Made by a program: the position numbers and the translations under genes. Shown piece after piece: positions 45,305 to 57,586 of a stretch of DNA of 64,000 nt (positions within the stretch are counted from its first letter, which is position 1; each line of letters starts with the position of its first letter). Location: the NCBI GenBank assembly GCA_009767595.1, contig VSDK01028718.1, positions 211,849-275,848 on the forward strand. The letters are read 5' to 3'. Origin of the DNA: Symbiodinium kawagutii. Its lineage: Eukaryota; Sar; Dinophyceae; Suessiales; Symbiodiniaceae. The notes under the pieces were generated by a model. That model was not told the origin of the DNA. It was given only the letters and a program-made list of their open reading frames with translations, and ran no database searches.

Positions 45305-47224
45305 AGGGGAGCAATAGCTGCTGACCTAGGGACGGTTTGCGAAGCTGGTCTCCACGTGTTGGGGTGTAGCAGCTGGATGTGCCACCATCTCGGGGATGAA
45401 TGTCCAACCAGTTGAGGTTCATCAATCAACTAGTTTATCAGTAGTTATCAACTATAGCCCCTATAGCTGGAACTGGTTCAGAAAGATGTAGCACAATTAA
45501 ACAATGCAATCATTTAGTTGGTTGACAACTAATGACTCATCCATTGTTTCAAGAAGGTGAGACTTGGATCTAGTTTCAAAGCATGAATCAATGGGTCCAC
45601 TTATCAGCGATGGGCGATCATTCCCGATCATTGCGGACCATGGCTCAAATACATGTGTTTGTTGATCTTCAATATAATAACTATACCTATACTACCTATA
45701 CTGCACAAATGTGTATATAGATAGCCTGCATGGTGAACATATTTACAACTATCCACGCACATGTTTCTTCTATATGTATATTTTTATAGATTTTGATCTT
45801 TTCATGTATATATATATATTTACATATGTATACTAATATTATATCATTTATTTAGATATAGATATTCATTTGCGCATATGTATGTACATATATCTACCCA
45901 TGATACTGATTTTTTTGTATATTTTGCACACAACAACTCCCATGACAATGACCTGGTCGACCACGGCTCGCAGGAAATGGGGACCCGGGCCCATGTTTCC
46001 GGACGACGGCGGTCAGGTGCAGAGTGGATGGTGATGGTGGAAAGGGTGGGGCATGGTGAGGATGGCGTAGTCACCTGGGTGAGGATGGTGAATGATTCTC
46101 AGGAACGGTTGGTGGGAAATCTGCAGGAAACCCTTCTAATTGGTGGTTCCAACAAAGGTTGCCTGTAGAATTTCCCATTGACCAACCAAGTGAACATGGT
46201 TACAGTTGTTTTAAGTTATGATGGTCAGTGGTTAATGGTGATAAGATGTAAATGTAACAATTAGTTTATATTTTAGAATGTTTTTTGCTGGTGAAAGGTG
46301 CTAATATTATGGTGAATTGATTATTAGTCAATGATGAACGATGTGAATGTTGATTACTGATGCTTGGTAGCGGTTGATTCACTTGCGAAAGGAAGACGTC
46401 AACACAACACCGACTGTTTATAGTAGTTCATTTGGTTGTTTGGTGCCGGGATTGCATTATCAACCATGGTTCAGAAAAGCATGCTTAGTTGAATCGCTAC
46501 AGACCATTGCAAAACGTCATCACCCGTTTATAACCAAGAATTGATCCCGTTGTTAGCCATTCGCTCTTGCAAACCACTGTAGCCACTCTTGACAACTGAT
46601 CATTCAATTATTTTCAATGTTTAGCTACTATTGGCAAACATTATCAAGCAATTCCCAACAACATTACTATTTATTAACCATGATAAACCATTTTAAGCCA
46701 TGATTAATTCCTACAAGTGCCAGTATGAAATGCGTATATGCACGATCTCAACGTTGTTGCTAGTGACTCCTGCTGGCCAATATTGTTGAAACCTGTCAAC
46801 TTGCGTGATTCTCTTGCAATCTTCCAATGTTAACATGCGCCCGCATGTAGTGAACACTTTGTGAAGACAAACTGTGTTTAATTATCTATATTAAAGATCA
46901 TCCCTTGGTTGTCGAGCTTTGGTTCCTTCCACAATTCGATTAGTATGAAGTTTTAGCCATTTGTCATGAATAATTCTTGACAATAACTGGAGCATTGGTA
47001 ACCATAACCATGGTTGATTGACTCTTTTTGACTTTTTAACCATTATTCACCACCAATCAACCGGCGGATTTTTCCTGTGCAAGCCATTATTCATCACTAA
47101 TTAATCAATCACTAGCACTACCGAATCCTTCCAAACTCTAGACCACTAATCAACCATTGATTAAATCAACCACTGAGTAATCATCAAATTTCCACGGGCT
47201 CCCAAAATGTGAAGACCCTCAACC
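45305..47224. other. AT-rich DNA, no gene recognised
   Basis: A GC-richer stretch at 45950-46140 has a 96-codon frame (45878-46168) beginning in TA-rich sequence; not called. Confidence 0.5.
45795..45900. repeat. TA-rich simple sequence
   Basis: TATATATATATATTTACATATG and similar. Confidence 0.75.
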
Positions 47225-47400
47225 ATCAATCAACCATCACTCATCACTACCACTATATAATCATCAACAAGCATCACAAACCATCAACGAACCATCTGAA
47301 ACCATCAAGTAAGCACCAACTAGCCATCATAAAACATCAACTAAACATCAACTCACCATCAACTAACTAACCTTCCACTAGCCATCAAATAGCCACTGTC
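47225..47400. repeat. Degenerate ACCATCAACTAA-type minisatellite
   Basis: Loose 10-14 bp repeats of ACCATCAACTAAC and CATCAACAAGCATC in AT-rich DNA. Confidence 0.6.
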
Positions 47401-47412
47401 TATTTCTGGAGA

Positions 47413-47515
47413 TGCTAAGCGCAGGGCAACACCTTCCAGGTGCTGGGTCAGACTCCTGCGGCACCAGCATTTCCCAGTACCGGAGGACAAAGCACAGGCG
47501 GACGCCAGGATGGTT
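47413..47515 (+). CDS. Candidate small exon
   Basis: Reads AKRRATPSRCWVRLLRHQHF then PVPEDKAQADARMVG in a GC island between AT-rich minisatellite-like repeats. Confidence 0.27.
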
Positions 47516-47519
47516 GGCA

Positions 47520-49079
47520 TAATATCAATGGTGTAGGGTGGTTGGGCCAGCTTGCAATCTTACACTGGCGCGGTATGGATCATATCAACATCAACTAAGC
47601 ACCAAGAATTTGGTTTCTTGATATGTGGTTGGTTGAGAGATGAATTATGAGAAGATGTGATAATGCTTTATCATGGTGAATGATGGACAATAGTGGTTGC
47701 GGATGGTTTGCGATGGTGGTTGATGATGATGAATGATGCCTAGTCATTGTTAAGGATTGTTGTTTGTGGTGATAGTGGTGAATGATTGTAACTCACAGTT
47801 AAGGATGGGTTGTGGCTGGGGGGGGACAATGGGTAAATGTGGAAATGGCTTGGCTATGTCGCTCAAATCCCCACCGGAATCTGTGAAAAAGACCCTAGTC
47901 ATCTTGGAATTCATCGTGGACGTTGAGTAATGTAGGGAAATGACGGTGGCCAGGGCTAGGGATGGTTAATTCTGGTTGATGGTGATTCATCATGGTCAAG
48001 GATCGCCCTTGTGATGGAACAGCGAAAACTGTGGCGATCGGCTGATGGCTCGAATCATGGGTTGGTCGGCGAGTCGGCAATTTGTCGTGGTGAATGATGG
48101 CGCTAACCAATGGTTGCTGGTGGTTTATCATGTGTAATTTGTCAAAAACCATCTAATTTATCATGTGTAATCATGGTTGCTAACGATGCTAAACCAATCA
48201 TGGTAAACTTAATTTGTCAAAAAGCATCTAATGATAAACTAATCATGGTTGAAGATGCGCATCTTGATGATGGTTTATCACGTGTAATACTGTTGTTTAT
48301 TGGATGTTTTTGGTGGTGATGACTATTCATGGTTCAACATGGATTTTGTTGATGTTTTGTCTTAATGAAGGATGGTTGGTGATGTTTGTTTATCACTGTT
48401 GGTGATGGTTTATCATGATTAAGTATGTCTTTTGATGGTGGTTTGCCATGATTACTGATAGCTAAGCTTGCTTAATTGTGATTGGTGATGGTGGTTTGTT
48501 GTGCTTAATAACGGTTCATTTGGAAGGACGGTTTGTGACGGTGAGATTGAAAAACACAATTGGTAATGACAATTGATAATGTTGAATTGGTCTGAGTCTT
48601 GACTATATTATTTGATAATGGTCAGTGCAGGTTGTAGGCACTGACAGTGGTTTGATTGTTAGCAACCATGAAGCTGATGCCACCTTTGATAATCATTGAT
48701 GGTTTCAACAAATCATGTTTTCTTGTTTGTCGTGCTATCCATGAACAAATGGACAACCAACCATGTGTCATATATTTATTTATATATACATAAAGGTGGA
48801 CATGCGAAACGACCTTGTGGCACATAGTACGTGTTTTGACATTTTGGTTGATGTTTTCCGCCACAAGCAAAAGTGTAGCTATTTGGCCTTCATTGTTGTT
48901 AATCATAACTGTAGGTGTATTCGCATAACTATCTATTTATCTACCTCCCTACTTATCTATCTATCTATCTATCGATCCAACCATTTATCTGTGTAATATT
49001 TGACTACACGAACCAGCATCTTGGATTGTTCAAAGCCAATGCATCTTCAACATATTGCTTGGGTACACAATCACCGGCC
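47520..49079. other. TGATGGTTTATCATG-type degenerate repeats, no gene
   Basis: Repeated GGTTTATCATGTGTAAT and TGGTTTATCA between 48090 and 48430. Confidence 0.6.
48935..48976. repeat. (CTAT)n microsatellite
   Basis: CTATTTATCTACC then CTATCTATCTATCTATCGATC. Confidence 0.85.
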
Positions 49080-49400
49080 ATCAGTAACTATCAATTAACA
49101 ATCAGCAACCATCAGTTAACTAGTAGTAACCATCAATGAACCTTTTGTAACCCTCAATGAACCATTAGTAACCATCAGTTCACCATCATTAACTATCAGG
49201 CAACCACCAGGAACCATCCATGAACCATTGGTAACAATCAGTTTTCTATTGGTAATTAGTAACCATCATTAGAAAACATCAGTTCACCATCAGTAACTAT
49301 CAGGTAACCATAAGGAACCATCAGTGAACGATTAGTAACAATCAGTTCACCATTAGTAACCATCAATTAACCATTAGTAACCATCAGTCAACACTGGGAA
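49080..49400. repeat. Minisatellite of ACCATCAGTAACC-type units, partial 104-bp higher-order unit
   Basis: Imperfect ~20-22 bp units such as ACCATTAGTAACCATCAGTT. The stretch beginning CAGTTCACCATCA at 49176 recurs at 49280, giving a 104-bp higher-order period. Confidence 0.75.
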
Positions 49401-49639
49401 CCATATTTTCTAATACACTACAAGGCATGGTCCGGTCTTGCAACAGGTGCCACCAGCACACCTGAAGAGCAGAGAGCTGCACGGGAGGTGAGGGATGTGA
49501 TGGAGTGGTTATCGAAGCAAGGCCAAGGATTGGATAATAGTTGTTGATGGTTGTTTGTAGTGGCTAAAGTCTCACAATGGATGTATGGCTGATTATGGTG
49601 AAAGACGGCCAATGGTACTGTTTGATAGTGGTTAGTAAT

Positions 49640-50505
49640 GTGATTGATGGTTAAATGAATGCTGAAAGATGACTGATAGTGGTTAGTAGTCGTGAATGGT
49701 TCATGATGGGTGGTGATGGTGACAGATCATTGCTAGTGGTTTGTGGTCGCTAGTGGTTCATGACGGTTGATGATGGTGAAAGATTACTGATAGTGGTTAG
49801 TAGTCGTGAATGGTTCATGATGGGTGACAGTGGTGAAAGATGACTGATAGTGGGTCGTAGTCGTGAATGGTTCATGATGGGCGATGATGGTGCAAGATGT
49901 CTGATAGTGGTTAGCAGGCGTGACGCTGTCATGATGGGCGGTGATGATGAAAATATGACTGGTAGTGGTTAGTAGTTGTGATTGCTTCATGATGGGTGAT
50001 GAAGGAGAAAGATGACTGATGGTGGTTAGCAGTCGTGAATGGTTCATGATGGGTGGTGATGGTGAAAGATCATTGCTAGTGGTCAGTAGTCGTGAATCGT
50101 TCATTATGGGCGATGATGGTGAAAGATGACTGATAGCGGTTAGTAGTCGTGAATGGTTCGTGATGGGTGACAATGGTGGAAGATGACTGATAGTGGTTCG
50201 TAGACGTGAACGGTTCATGATGGGTGATGAAGGAGAAAGATGACTGATGGTGGTCAGTAGTCGTGAATGGTTCATTATGGGCGGTGATGGTGAAAGATCA
50301 TTGCTAGGGGTCAGTAGTCGTGAATCGTTCATTATGGGCGATGATGGTGAAAGATGACTGATAGCGGTTAGTAGTCGTGAATGGTTCATGATGGGTGACA
50401 ATGGTGGAAGATGACTGATAGTGGTTCGTAGACGTGAACGGTTCATTATGGGCGATGATGGTGAAAGATGACTGATAGTGGTTCGTAGTCGTGAGTGAGT
50501 GGGCC
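49640..50505. repeat. 57-bp minisatellite with 228-bp higher-order unit
   Basis: About 14-15 copies of a unit containing GAAAGATGACTGATAGTGG, TTAGTAGTCGTGAATGGTTC and ATGATGGGTGATGATGGT. Anchors at 50001/50229 and 50064/50292 are exactly 228 bp (4 x 57) apart. Because 57 is divisible by 3, the minus strand stays open for 272 codons (49784-50602) with a 19-residue period. I regard that frame as a consequence of the repeat, not a gene. Confidence 0.93.
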
Positions 50506-50510
50506 AGTCA

Positions 50511-50621
50511 TACCCTTTTAAGGAACAAAAACCTGTAAATGTTCTTGAACTCCGTGCCCTGGTAGCTGCTATTGAGTGGCGAACCCGGTCCAGCAAAGCC
50601 ATGGCCCATCACGAACCCTGA
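50511..50621 (+). pseudogene. Possible fragment of a tyrosine-recombinase-type retroelement (RNase H segment)
   Basis: A 36-codon stretch reads YPFKEQKPVNVLELRALVAA then IEWRTRSSKAMAHHEP and a stop. 'NVLELRAL..A..WR.R' resembles the RNase H-like segment of DIRS/Ngaro-type retroelement pol proteins. It starts at the edge of the 57-bp minisatellite and ends after 36 codons, so at best it is a remnant. Confidence 0.28.
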
Positions 50622-50976
50622 TCTCAATCCAGCGGTTCCAAGCAACCATTTCAAGAAGATATGCAACGTGACCATGAAGAGCCAGGCTTCTCCGAAACAT
50701 GTGCAGAACCTTTTGGGGAGGGTAGAGCGCAAAAGCGGAGAGGTGAAGGCAGAGGAAATCCAAGTTGAGTTGAAAACAATGCAGGACAAACGTGTGACCC
50801 GCAGCTCTGATTGGGTCTGCCAGTTGTCCCCCATGGAAATTGAAGAAACAGTGCTTGACTGCCAGGTTCTCTACTCGTGCAAGGCTTGTCATCTTCTTCC
50901 ATCACGGGCTGAGAAAAAACGACAAACCAAATGGGGCGGGCCAATTTTTTCAGCGCATTGGGGTGGTGAAGGTTGA
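50572..50976 (+). CDS. Hypothetical coding segment of uncertain status
   Basis: A 134-codon frame with no ATG at its first codon and moderately high GC. It contains a charged stretch RVERKSGEVKAEEIQVELKT then MQDKRVTRSSDWVCQLSPME and later CKACHLLP. The minus strand is also open. It might be a decayed gene or element fragment continuous with the island at 51003-51335. Confidence 0.28.
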   Translation: MSGEPGPAKPWPITNPDLNPAVPSNHFKKICNVTMKSQASPKHVQNLLGRVERKSGEVKAEEIQVELKTMQDKRVTRSSDWVCQLSPMEIEETVLDCQVLYSCKACHLLPSRAEKKRQTKWGGPIFSAHWGGEG

Positions 50977-51002
50977 AGATACAGAGGAGGCGTTCTGTGT
51001 GA

Positions 51003-51335
51003 GATCCCTCCGGCTGTGCTGCCATCGATGACTCGGGCCGGCGCAAACGCCGCACGCTGCTCCTCGACTGCCGCCGCGGCAACGAGCACTTTGACTTTCC
51101 ATTGGCCAAGGACCGACTGCTTGTTATTCATGAATCGTTTAAGTATGCTCCACTGCTGGAAAATCAGATGAGCTTGTTGGCGCCTGGCACACGTTGCACG
51201 CTCCCTCGGCCCGGAAGTGCCTTCAACCAAGGAGATCCTGGACGCAGTAGAAAAGCTGGCTTCGGGGCGGTGAAAGATGGCAGGAGGCGTGAAGAAAGTA
51301 AAGAAGCACAAAGCGAAGGAGAGCCAAGGAGCCAC
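51003..51335 (+). CDS. Candidate coding island
   Basis: The frame following a TGA at 51000-51002 reads DPSGCAAIDDSGRRKRRTLL, LDCRRGNEHFDFPLAKDRLL, then VIHESFKYAPLLENQMSLLA. The GRRKRRTLLLDCRRGNEHFDF part is GC-rich and protein-like. Composition drops after about 51200, where another phase (PSTKEILDAVEKLASGR) looks better, suggesting an intron or indel. No family recognised. Confidence 0.33.
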
Positions 51336-51551
51336 CGAGCAGTGAGGGTGGAGTTCCTTTTTCGAAAATACGAAGAAATTTTGAGTCAAGTCAGCCGGGA
51401 AAATTCGAAAATTGAAGAGCCGGCAGCAGGATCTGAACTATTACCCCCTTGGTCGCACGGAGGGCAAATTTCTCCCATACCCGTCTTTTATAACGGCAAT
51501 AGTCAGCCAACGCCCAGGCATAGAAGGGTTTTGCATTGGCATGGGGTATGA

Positions 51552-52596
51552 ATGGTGTCCCGCAAAACATTTTTTTGGGGGGCACATCCGCCCTGTTTAT
51601 TGAAGGCTGCATGCAAACAATTACCATGGATTAATGAATGTCAGTAATAAAAATTGATTGTTGTGGTTTGATCTTTGGTTGTGTTGACAATCCCGTAGGT
51701 GTAGCCAAAAATAGAGAGAACGACCAACAGACATCAACAGACTACCAAACGTTCGAGATTTGCCACCTTGAAAGTAGCTGGTTTCAGGATACCAGTGCAG
51801 CCATCAAGGTACTTGTAGCATGTGCTTTTGATGCATACCACCGATTGTACTTGTGCATGTGCGCTACTAGAGTTGATGAAAGAAATCTTGCAGTGCCTGG
51901 AATGAAACCATACGGACCACGTTGTCAACAGTGTACAGAATTTCTTCCACCATTAATAGGGTGATGGGTCGGATTTCCAAAGTGTATGCCAAATGCGAGC
52001 AGTTGCTGCATGGGCATCATTTACCACACTTGGAAATTTTTGCGTCCAGCCAACCATGGTGATGACATTGATGGCTTTGTAATGTCCATATTGCGTCCCG
52101 TCATAGTCGTTTTTCAACTGCTGTGATGGGTGCTGCGGTTGTTGGGTTGTGGTTGGTGGTTTTTGGCTGTTGAAGCTTCTCCAGGTATGTTTGACGAACT
52201 TACCGTGATGCTAATCTAAGCAGCCTTGCTCTGCTGTTTTATCACGTTTGCTAACCTACATCCCTGCGATTTCTTTTTGGCCATATTAACCAAGGTAACA
52301 TTTCTATCTCCATGAGGTGATCCCTCATATCTCCATGATGTTTTTTCTTATAATCTCTCATTTGGGGAAATCTTGGTTGCCACATGTTTTTTTGTCCTTG
52401 TCGCCATGGCGGTATCTACTAATCATCCAAATTTAGTTTTGAACATAGCCATCCAGCTGGGGCCTTTGCATTATTTATATCATTTCCTTGGTTTCTTCCA
52501 ACCATCCAAGTTCATAGCCATGATGGTGGTACAAACCATCCATGTCATGGTGGTACAAGGTGGGCAGTTATAAGTTGATCAATAAATCATTTAATT
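51552..52596. other. No gene recognised
   Basis: AT-rich; the 108-codon frame at 51638-51964 has no recognisable features. Confidence 0.5.
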
Positions 52597-52830
52597 ATAG
52601 TTATATATACCATAACTGTTACTTACCCTAGTGAACTGACCCAAGTTAGCTAACATTTAGGAGGCCCACCTTGTATGATCAATATATGCAACCTTATAGC
52701 TGGTATATCCCCTAGCATTGTTGCTTATGATCCCCTCTTGGTAACCATTCAACCATCATTAACCAGCTGATTAACCATTATCATTGTTTACCATTTATCA
52801 GCCATATCAACCGTATGGTTAATTATGACC
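52597..52830. repeat. Family C dispersed repeat, copy 1
   Basis: Shares with 59065-59390 the blocks ATAGCTGGTATATCCCCTAG, CATTGTTGCTTAT, GTAACCATTCAACCATCA and AACCATTATCATTGTTTA in the same order. The same core in reverse orientation (GGGGATAATAAGCAACAAT) recurs near 3155, 22975, 37360 and 59710-59960. Confidence 0.65.
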
Positions 52831-52937
52831 ATATGTTTGGAGATATTCATTAAACATCATTAGCCATTATTAACCATATATTAACTATTAAGAACCGCTA
52901 GTAACCGTGGTGGTACCTACCATGGTGGTACCTACCG

Positions 52938-53054
52938 GCAGCGGATCGCTATGGATGGCCACGGCAGCAGCTGCGGAGTCTCCAGGCGCGGCTCGCGGCG
53001 TTGGAGCGACGCATGGACCAAGGACGTTGGAGCGTCGTTTTTCACTCACCACGG
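52938..53054 (+). CDS. Candidate exon encoding a short coiled-coil-like helix
   Basis: Reads ADRYGWPRQQLRSLQARLAA then LERRMDQGRWSVVFHSPR. The QLRSLQARLAALERRMD stretch has leucines spaced for a helical coiled coil. Preceded by two copies of GGTGGTACCTACC (52908-52938). Confidence 0.38.
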
Positions 53055-53410
53055 TGCCGTGCTAGGCTTCAACCAGCTGGAACCAATGGCACCCCAAGAG
53101 TATGGATGTGTATAGAAAGATAGGTAAATTTGAGGTTTGTATATGATATATGTTTTTTTCAATAGTATATGGAGTATATTCGATTGGAGTATGTTTAGGT
53201 TGATATCCGAATCCTATGCTTTAATTAAGGATGATGGCCGATGCATACAGCCCATAGGTAGGGTCCATCAGCCCGGTTTAAGGTCGTGGTCCCTGGTGCC
53301 CGATTGCTAAAGCGGCCATAGCCGTTTTGGGGTCACACGGTTACACCAATGAGTACCAGCCCAAATGACTACCAGCCCCACTGGAATGCATTGATTTTGA
53401 CAACCCCTGC

Positions 53411-53530
53411 TATGGCTATGGGTCAATATTAACCAACCAACTAATGGGGGATAATAGCCAGTAATAGTAGGGAAAACGAGCTGGTTAAAGATGGGGAACC
53501 AGGGGTACTGGTTTTTGACCCACAGCCCTA
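53411..53530 (+). repeat. Family A MITE-like element, near consensus
   Basis: TATGGCTATGGGTCAATATT at the left and TGGTTTTTGACCCACAGCCC at the right. About 120 bp and no coding capacity. Confidence 0.8.
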
Positions 53531-53829
53531 TTATGCCGTTCAAACGTGACCATGCTGTTGAAGGCCACAGGTGAAGATTGGTTGACGATGTCGACAATGG
53601 TTGGCTTTTGGTAACAACCAATCCATGTGTGGTTAATAGACGTTGCAGTGATAGTGCTTCATCATGATTCATGATGTATGTTAACGGTCAACGATTATCT
53701 CCATGTTTCTTCCCCGCATCATTGCGGGGGCGTATGTTTTTAAGATGTATCCCACTGCCTTCTCCTCCGCTTTCTCGATGCCTCCTCACCAGCCCCTCCT
53801 CTCATTATCATCTTTTAGAATCCTCAGCA

Positions 53830-54016
53830 ACTCAATTGTCATGATTTGATCACTGCCATCATTATCAGCATTCAATTCAATCATCATTATCATTTTATTA
53901 TTCTTCATGTTCGTCTTAATGTTCATCATCATTGTATTATTATTGTTCATCTTCATCATCATATTAACCATCATCAGTTTCTTCATTTTTAAATTCATCT
54001 TTATATTCATCTTCAC

Positions 54017-54070
<54 letters not shown>

Positions 54071-54075
54071 GACTA
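53830..54075 (+). repeat. (ATC)n microsatellite with degenerate flank
   Basis: Pure ATC from about 54016 to 54070, preceded by ~180 bp of decayed TTCATCATCATT-type repeats. Confidence 0.92.
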
Positions 54076-54079
54076 AGTA

Positions 54080-57000
54080 TCATTGTCATCATCAATAATT
54101 TGCATCACCATCGTTGTGATTCCGTGCGGTAGCTGTTCCATTCGCTGCGCATGTGTGGTTCCGTGCGGCTTTCATGGCATTTCCTGGTGTTTTCGCTTTG
54201 TGTTTTTGAGTGCGAGTGCTCTGTGGCGGTGAATTTGTTGTTGTGTGGTTTTTGTTTGGATCTCCGTCGCAAACTCTGTTTATAGAAGGTTGGAGCACTT
54301 TGCTACCGTGGAAAAGAGAAAAGACCACCAGTAAAAGGTGCCGTAATGTCATGGTCAATCAGATTTGTCTATGAATTGATCACAATTTTTTCAGCGTGAT
54401 TTTTCAGCAGCACATTCATGGGGCAGATCTATATGGATAACCACACGTTTGAACCCACGAAGGCGGTGGTGTGATGCTACGAGCACTGGCCACCCGGTCG
54501 TTGCTTGTCCTGTGATCATGGACCTGCGTGCTGCATATGCGTCATTTCATTAAACAACTTTTTTGCCAACAAATTACAATTATCAAATTATCAGAAAGGG
54601 AGTGCCTCTACTGGGCATTTCGACCTCACCCTGCCCACGTGTGGTATGTTGAAGCTGATTCTTATTGCTTGTTGCTCTTCAGCATTTGTGCTTGTTGTGG
54701 GTCAGACAGACATTGGGATCCAATCAGGTCGCCAATGGCGGTATGCATCCAAGAATCAGTCATTCCATCAAGTCAATGTGAACTGACTTAAAAATGAACT
54801 CAGTTCATCGGAACGGAAGGTGAACCATAGCTTTCCAATTTTTCTTCAGAGTACACCCCAGGAGCAATGACACGATTTCGTGGATTGAGCTTGTGAGATA
54901 TCCCCAGTTCAATGGCTGGATCATTCCCGGCAACCATCACAACTGGGTGGTTAATGACAGCTAGACCACCATCACAACTGGGGACACCTGGATCACCCAT
55001 CCAGGACAAGCCAAAGAGGAGCCGACGTTGGGTGCGGGCGTAGTGGCCAGGGTATCCAGGGCTATCCTTTTGGCTCAGCTCGGACAGGAGCTACTGGCCG
55101 TGTGGTTGCCCAAAACGCTTGGTAAAGGGATGTCATGAACTGGGGTGGTTGGTATAGTACAAGCCAATCATGAGGGTATCGCACTTGGGAAAAAAGTGTT
55201 GACTTTTTAGAATTGTGGGCCTGGTGACCAACTTCTACATAATTGCAAGCTGGTATAAAACTGGATATAGGGTAGCAAAGTACAACAGGGGGGGTACGGA
55301 TTTGGGGACGTCCACAAATTGTGTACCTGATGTGCCTCAACAAACCGCTGAGTTCCTTTCCGAAATCCTTTCAATTGATTGAGGTTGCCGCGGTTTATGG
55401 ATAGTATTTCTCCAGTAGATGAAGCGAGACAGTGAGATGCGCAGACGAAAGTAGTTGCGTATATCTTTGTTCGCTGGGACCATCTCAAAATGATCACTCC
55501 GGAAATATGTGGTTTCCCATGCAGCTCGGAATTATTCCTCAAAACTATTAATCCTGGAATGATCTTTGTTTCCCACAAGAGAAATGATCCATATCTTGTG
55601 GTCTGTTTTGGTACTCCATTTCGAGCGCGCCATGGAACTGGGAGTCACAGCTCACCAGCACAGCAGCTTTGATTTATGTCGCTCTCCAGAAGTCTAGGGA
55701 TAATCACTTCAATGAGAGTTCCACAACACACATGTTTTCAGGAAAGACAATAGCAATTGTAACACAGCATGACTGGGGGGTTATCATTCTATTTTGTGCC
55801 CACTTTCAGCGTTACCCACCACCAGTTTGAAGGTGTGAGCTTGTTACTGCGTTATCCAATCTGACGTCGCGATTGGCATCAGGGCGGTCATAGCTGCTGT
55901 TGCTCGCTAAGCAACACCAGATATGATCATCTCAACTATCGTTCATCGGGTTTGTTGTTTCTTTCCCTCCAGTCTGACATGTTTCACACTTACATACATG
56001 TAATCAAAGCTCACCATGATGATTAGATCCATCATCACTTTGGAAAAGGCGAGGTTTGGTTTCCTTCATCACGCTGTTGAAAGTCTAATATGTGTAAGTG
56101 ACGATTAATGTCCCGCTGCCCTCTGTTGGCATGCTCGGACTTCCTCAGCTCGCTTCATTGCAGGAATCGACACGTCGTGCTGAGGCTGAGAAGGCTAGGG
56201 TCGGGTGTTGCCTGATGCGGGTTGATCAGATGGTAACTGGAAGCATAACCATCAGCGAACATCTTTGCGGATATGATGATTGCAATTTGCACTTATGAAC
56301 CATGCTACACACCGGCTGGAAAACAAAGCAGCGACAAACGTTGGCATTGACTTGAATTTCAGCCCTTCGCAAACCACTCTGGTTCATAGCGGTGCTATCT
56401 ATCATTATATACATATATATATATATTTATATTTCAATAAATAAATATATATATATATATATATATACATATATGATGATAGCAGTTTAGCTGGCCAATT
56501 TGAGATGAAATGCATCACGGGAGGTCAGTTATTTCATAAGACCACAGTAGCTACCGTTGGAGAACAAGGACGTGAACAGCCAGAACAACCCAAAATGAAA
56601 ACCAAACAGCCGGCGAAACATGTCTTGTTTGAACAACCGCATGTTTGTTCCCGGGGCATCCCCATATCGTTTTGTCGTATTTTTGTGGGTTGCAATTCCA
56701 AACAGACCATTCATATGTCTTTTCTTTTTTACTAGCAGAGCAGTTCGGATGTATGGCAAGGGGGTTGTAACATGTCTCAGTACGTGAAATTGGTACTACC
56801 ATCAGCCAATTCACTTTGGTTAGGAGTTTATTAATTGTGAATCAGACTGCACAATGATTTACCGATTAGCCAATGGTTAACTAGTAGGTAACTGCTATTC
56901 ACCGATGGTTAGCCTAGTTTATGGTTGCCTACTGGGTAACTCATAGTATTCCTAAAGTGCCAAGGTTGAATGAAAGGGGTCGGGCATCTCATGGCTGTAG

Positions 57001-57108
57001 CTGAGGCTTGCTAGCGACAAGGTGTGCACATCCATGTGGGTGGGTTAGACCAAGGCATTCCTGTTGGACAACCCCGAAATGTTTCTGTCAGACAGCATGT
57101 TTTCATCT
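54080..57108. other. No gene recognised
   Basis: Mixed composition with overlapping short frames on both strands (54505-54791, 55062-55578, 56505-56814), none persuasive. The TA palindrome at 56403 is listed separately. Confidence 0.5.
56403..56475. repeat. (TA)n palindrome
   Basis: TA run, TTTATATTTCAATAAATAAA, then TA run; strongly self-complementary. Confidence 0.9.
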
Positions 57109-57224
57109 ATGACTATGGGTCAATATTAACCAACCAAGAACAGTGAATAATGACCAGTAATAGTAGGAAAAACAATGGTTAATGTTGGGGAACCAGGGGT
57201 ACGGGGTTTTGACCCACTGCCATC
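57109..57224 (+). repeat. Family A element flanked by 12-bp direct repeats
   Basis: The core TATGGGTCAATATTAACCAA ... GGGGTTTTGACCCACTGCCA lies between two copies of CATCTATGACTA (57104-57115 and 57221-57232). The direct repeat may be a target-site duplication. Confidence 0.75.
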
Positions 57225-57511
57225 TATGACTAATGAATACTAATGATAGTGATATGGTCTACGCAATTGTTTTCAAATTGTTGTTGGACCATATTACATC
57301 ATCTTACAAGCAGTAGTCATCATCGATCCTCAAAAATTATGTGCTATTCAGCTTTATGAACCATTGTGAACCCTGATCAGCCGTTGGTTAACAAGCACTG
57401 TTGATCATTTTCAAACCTATCATGAACTATCACGCCTAAGCCAGTTGAACGATCTTAATTCTTTATTTTAAACTACATAATTCGCACGCCGCCTGCCTTA
57501 CCCACAGTAAA

Positions 57512-57586
57512 CAGGCGGCGGCTGCTGCTGCAGGAGCAAACCGAGCAGCGGTGGAGACCCGCAAAGTCACCGACATCGTCACATAG
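57512..57586 (+). CDS. Candidate small exon, poly-Ala start
   Basis: After a CAG, reads AAAAAAGANRAAVETRKVTD then IVT and a TAG (57584-57586). Confidence 0.3.
   Translation, partial: QAAAAAAGANRAAVETRKVTDIVT

Noticed and set aside
49080-49400. CRISPR-like array
   Set aside because: The units are imperfect, without constant repeats separated by unique spacers, and the genome appears eukaryotic.
49784-50602. 272-codon minus-strand repeat protein
   Set aside because: The 57-bp period keeps one frame open; no start context, no non-repeat domain.
53711-53730. CCCCGCATCATTGCGGGG hairpin as a terminator
   Set aside because: No adjacent gene, and intrinsic terminators of this sort are not expected in a nuclear genome.
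55066-55078. CCTTTTGGCTCAG, similar to the 3' part of the dinoflagellate spliced leader
   Set aside because: Only a 10-bp core (TTTTGGCTCA) matches, within what chance allows in 64 kb on two strands, and no coding sequence follows.
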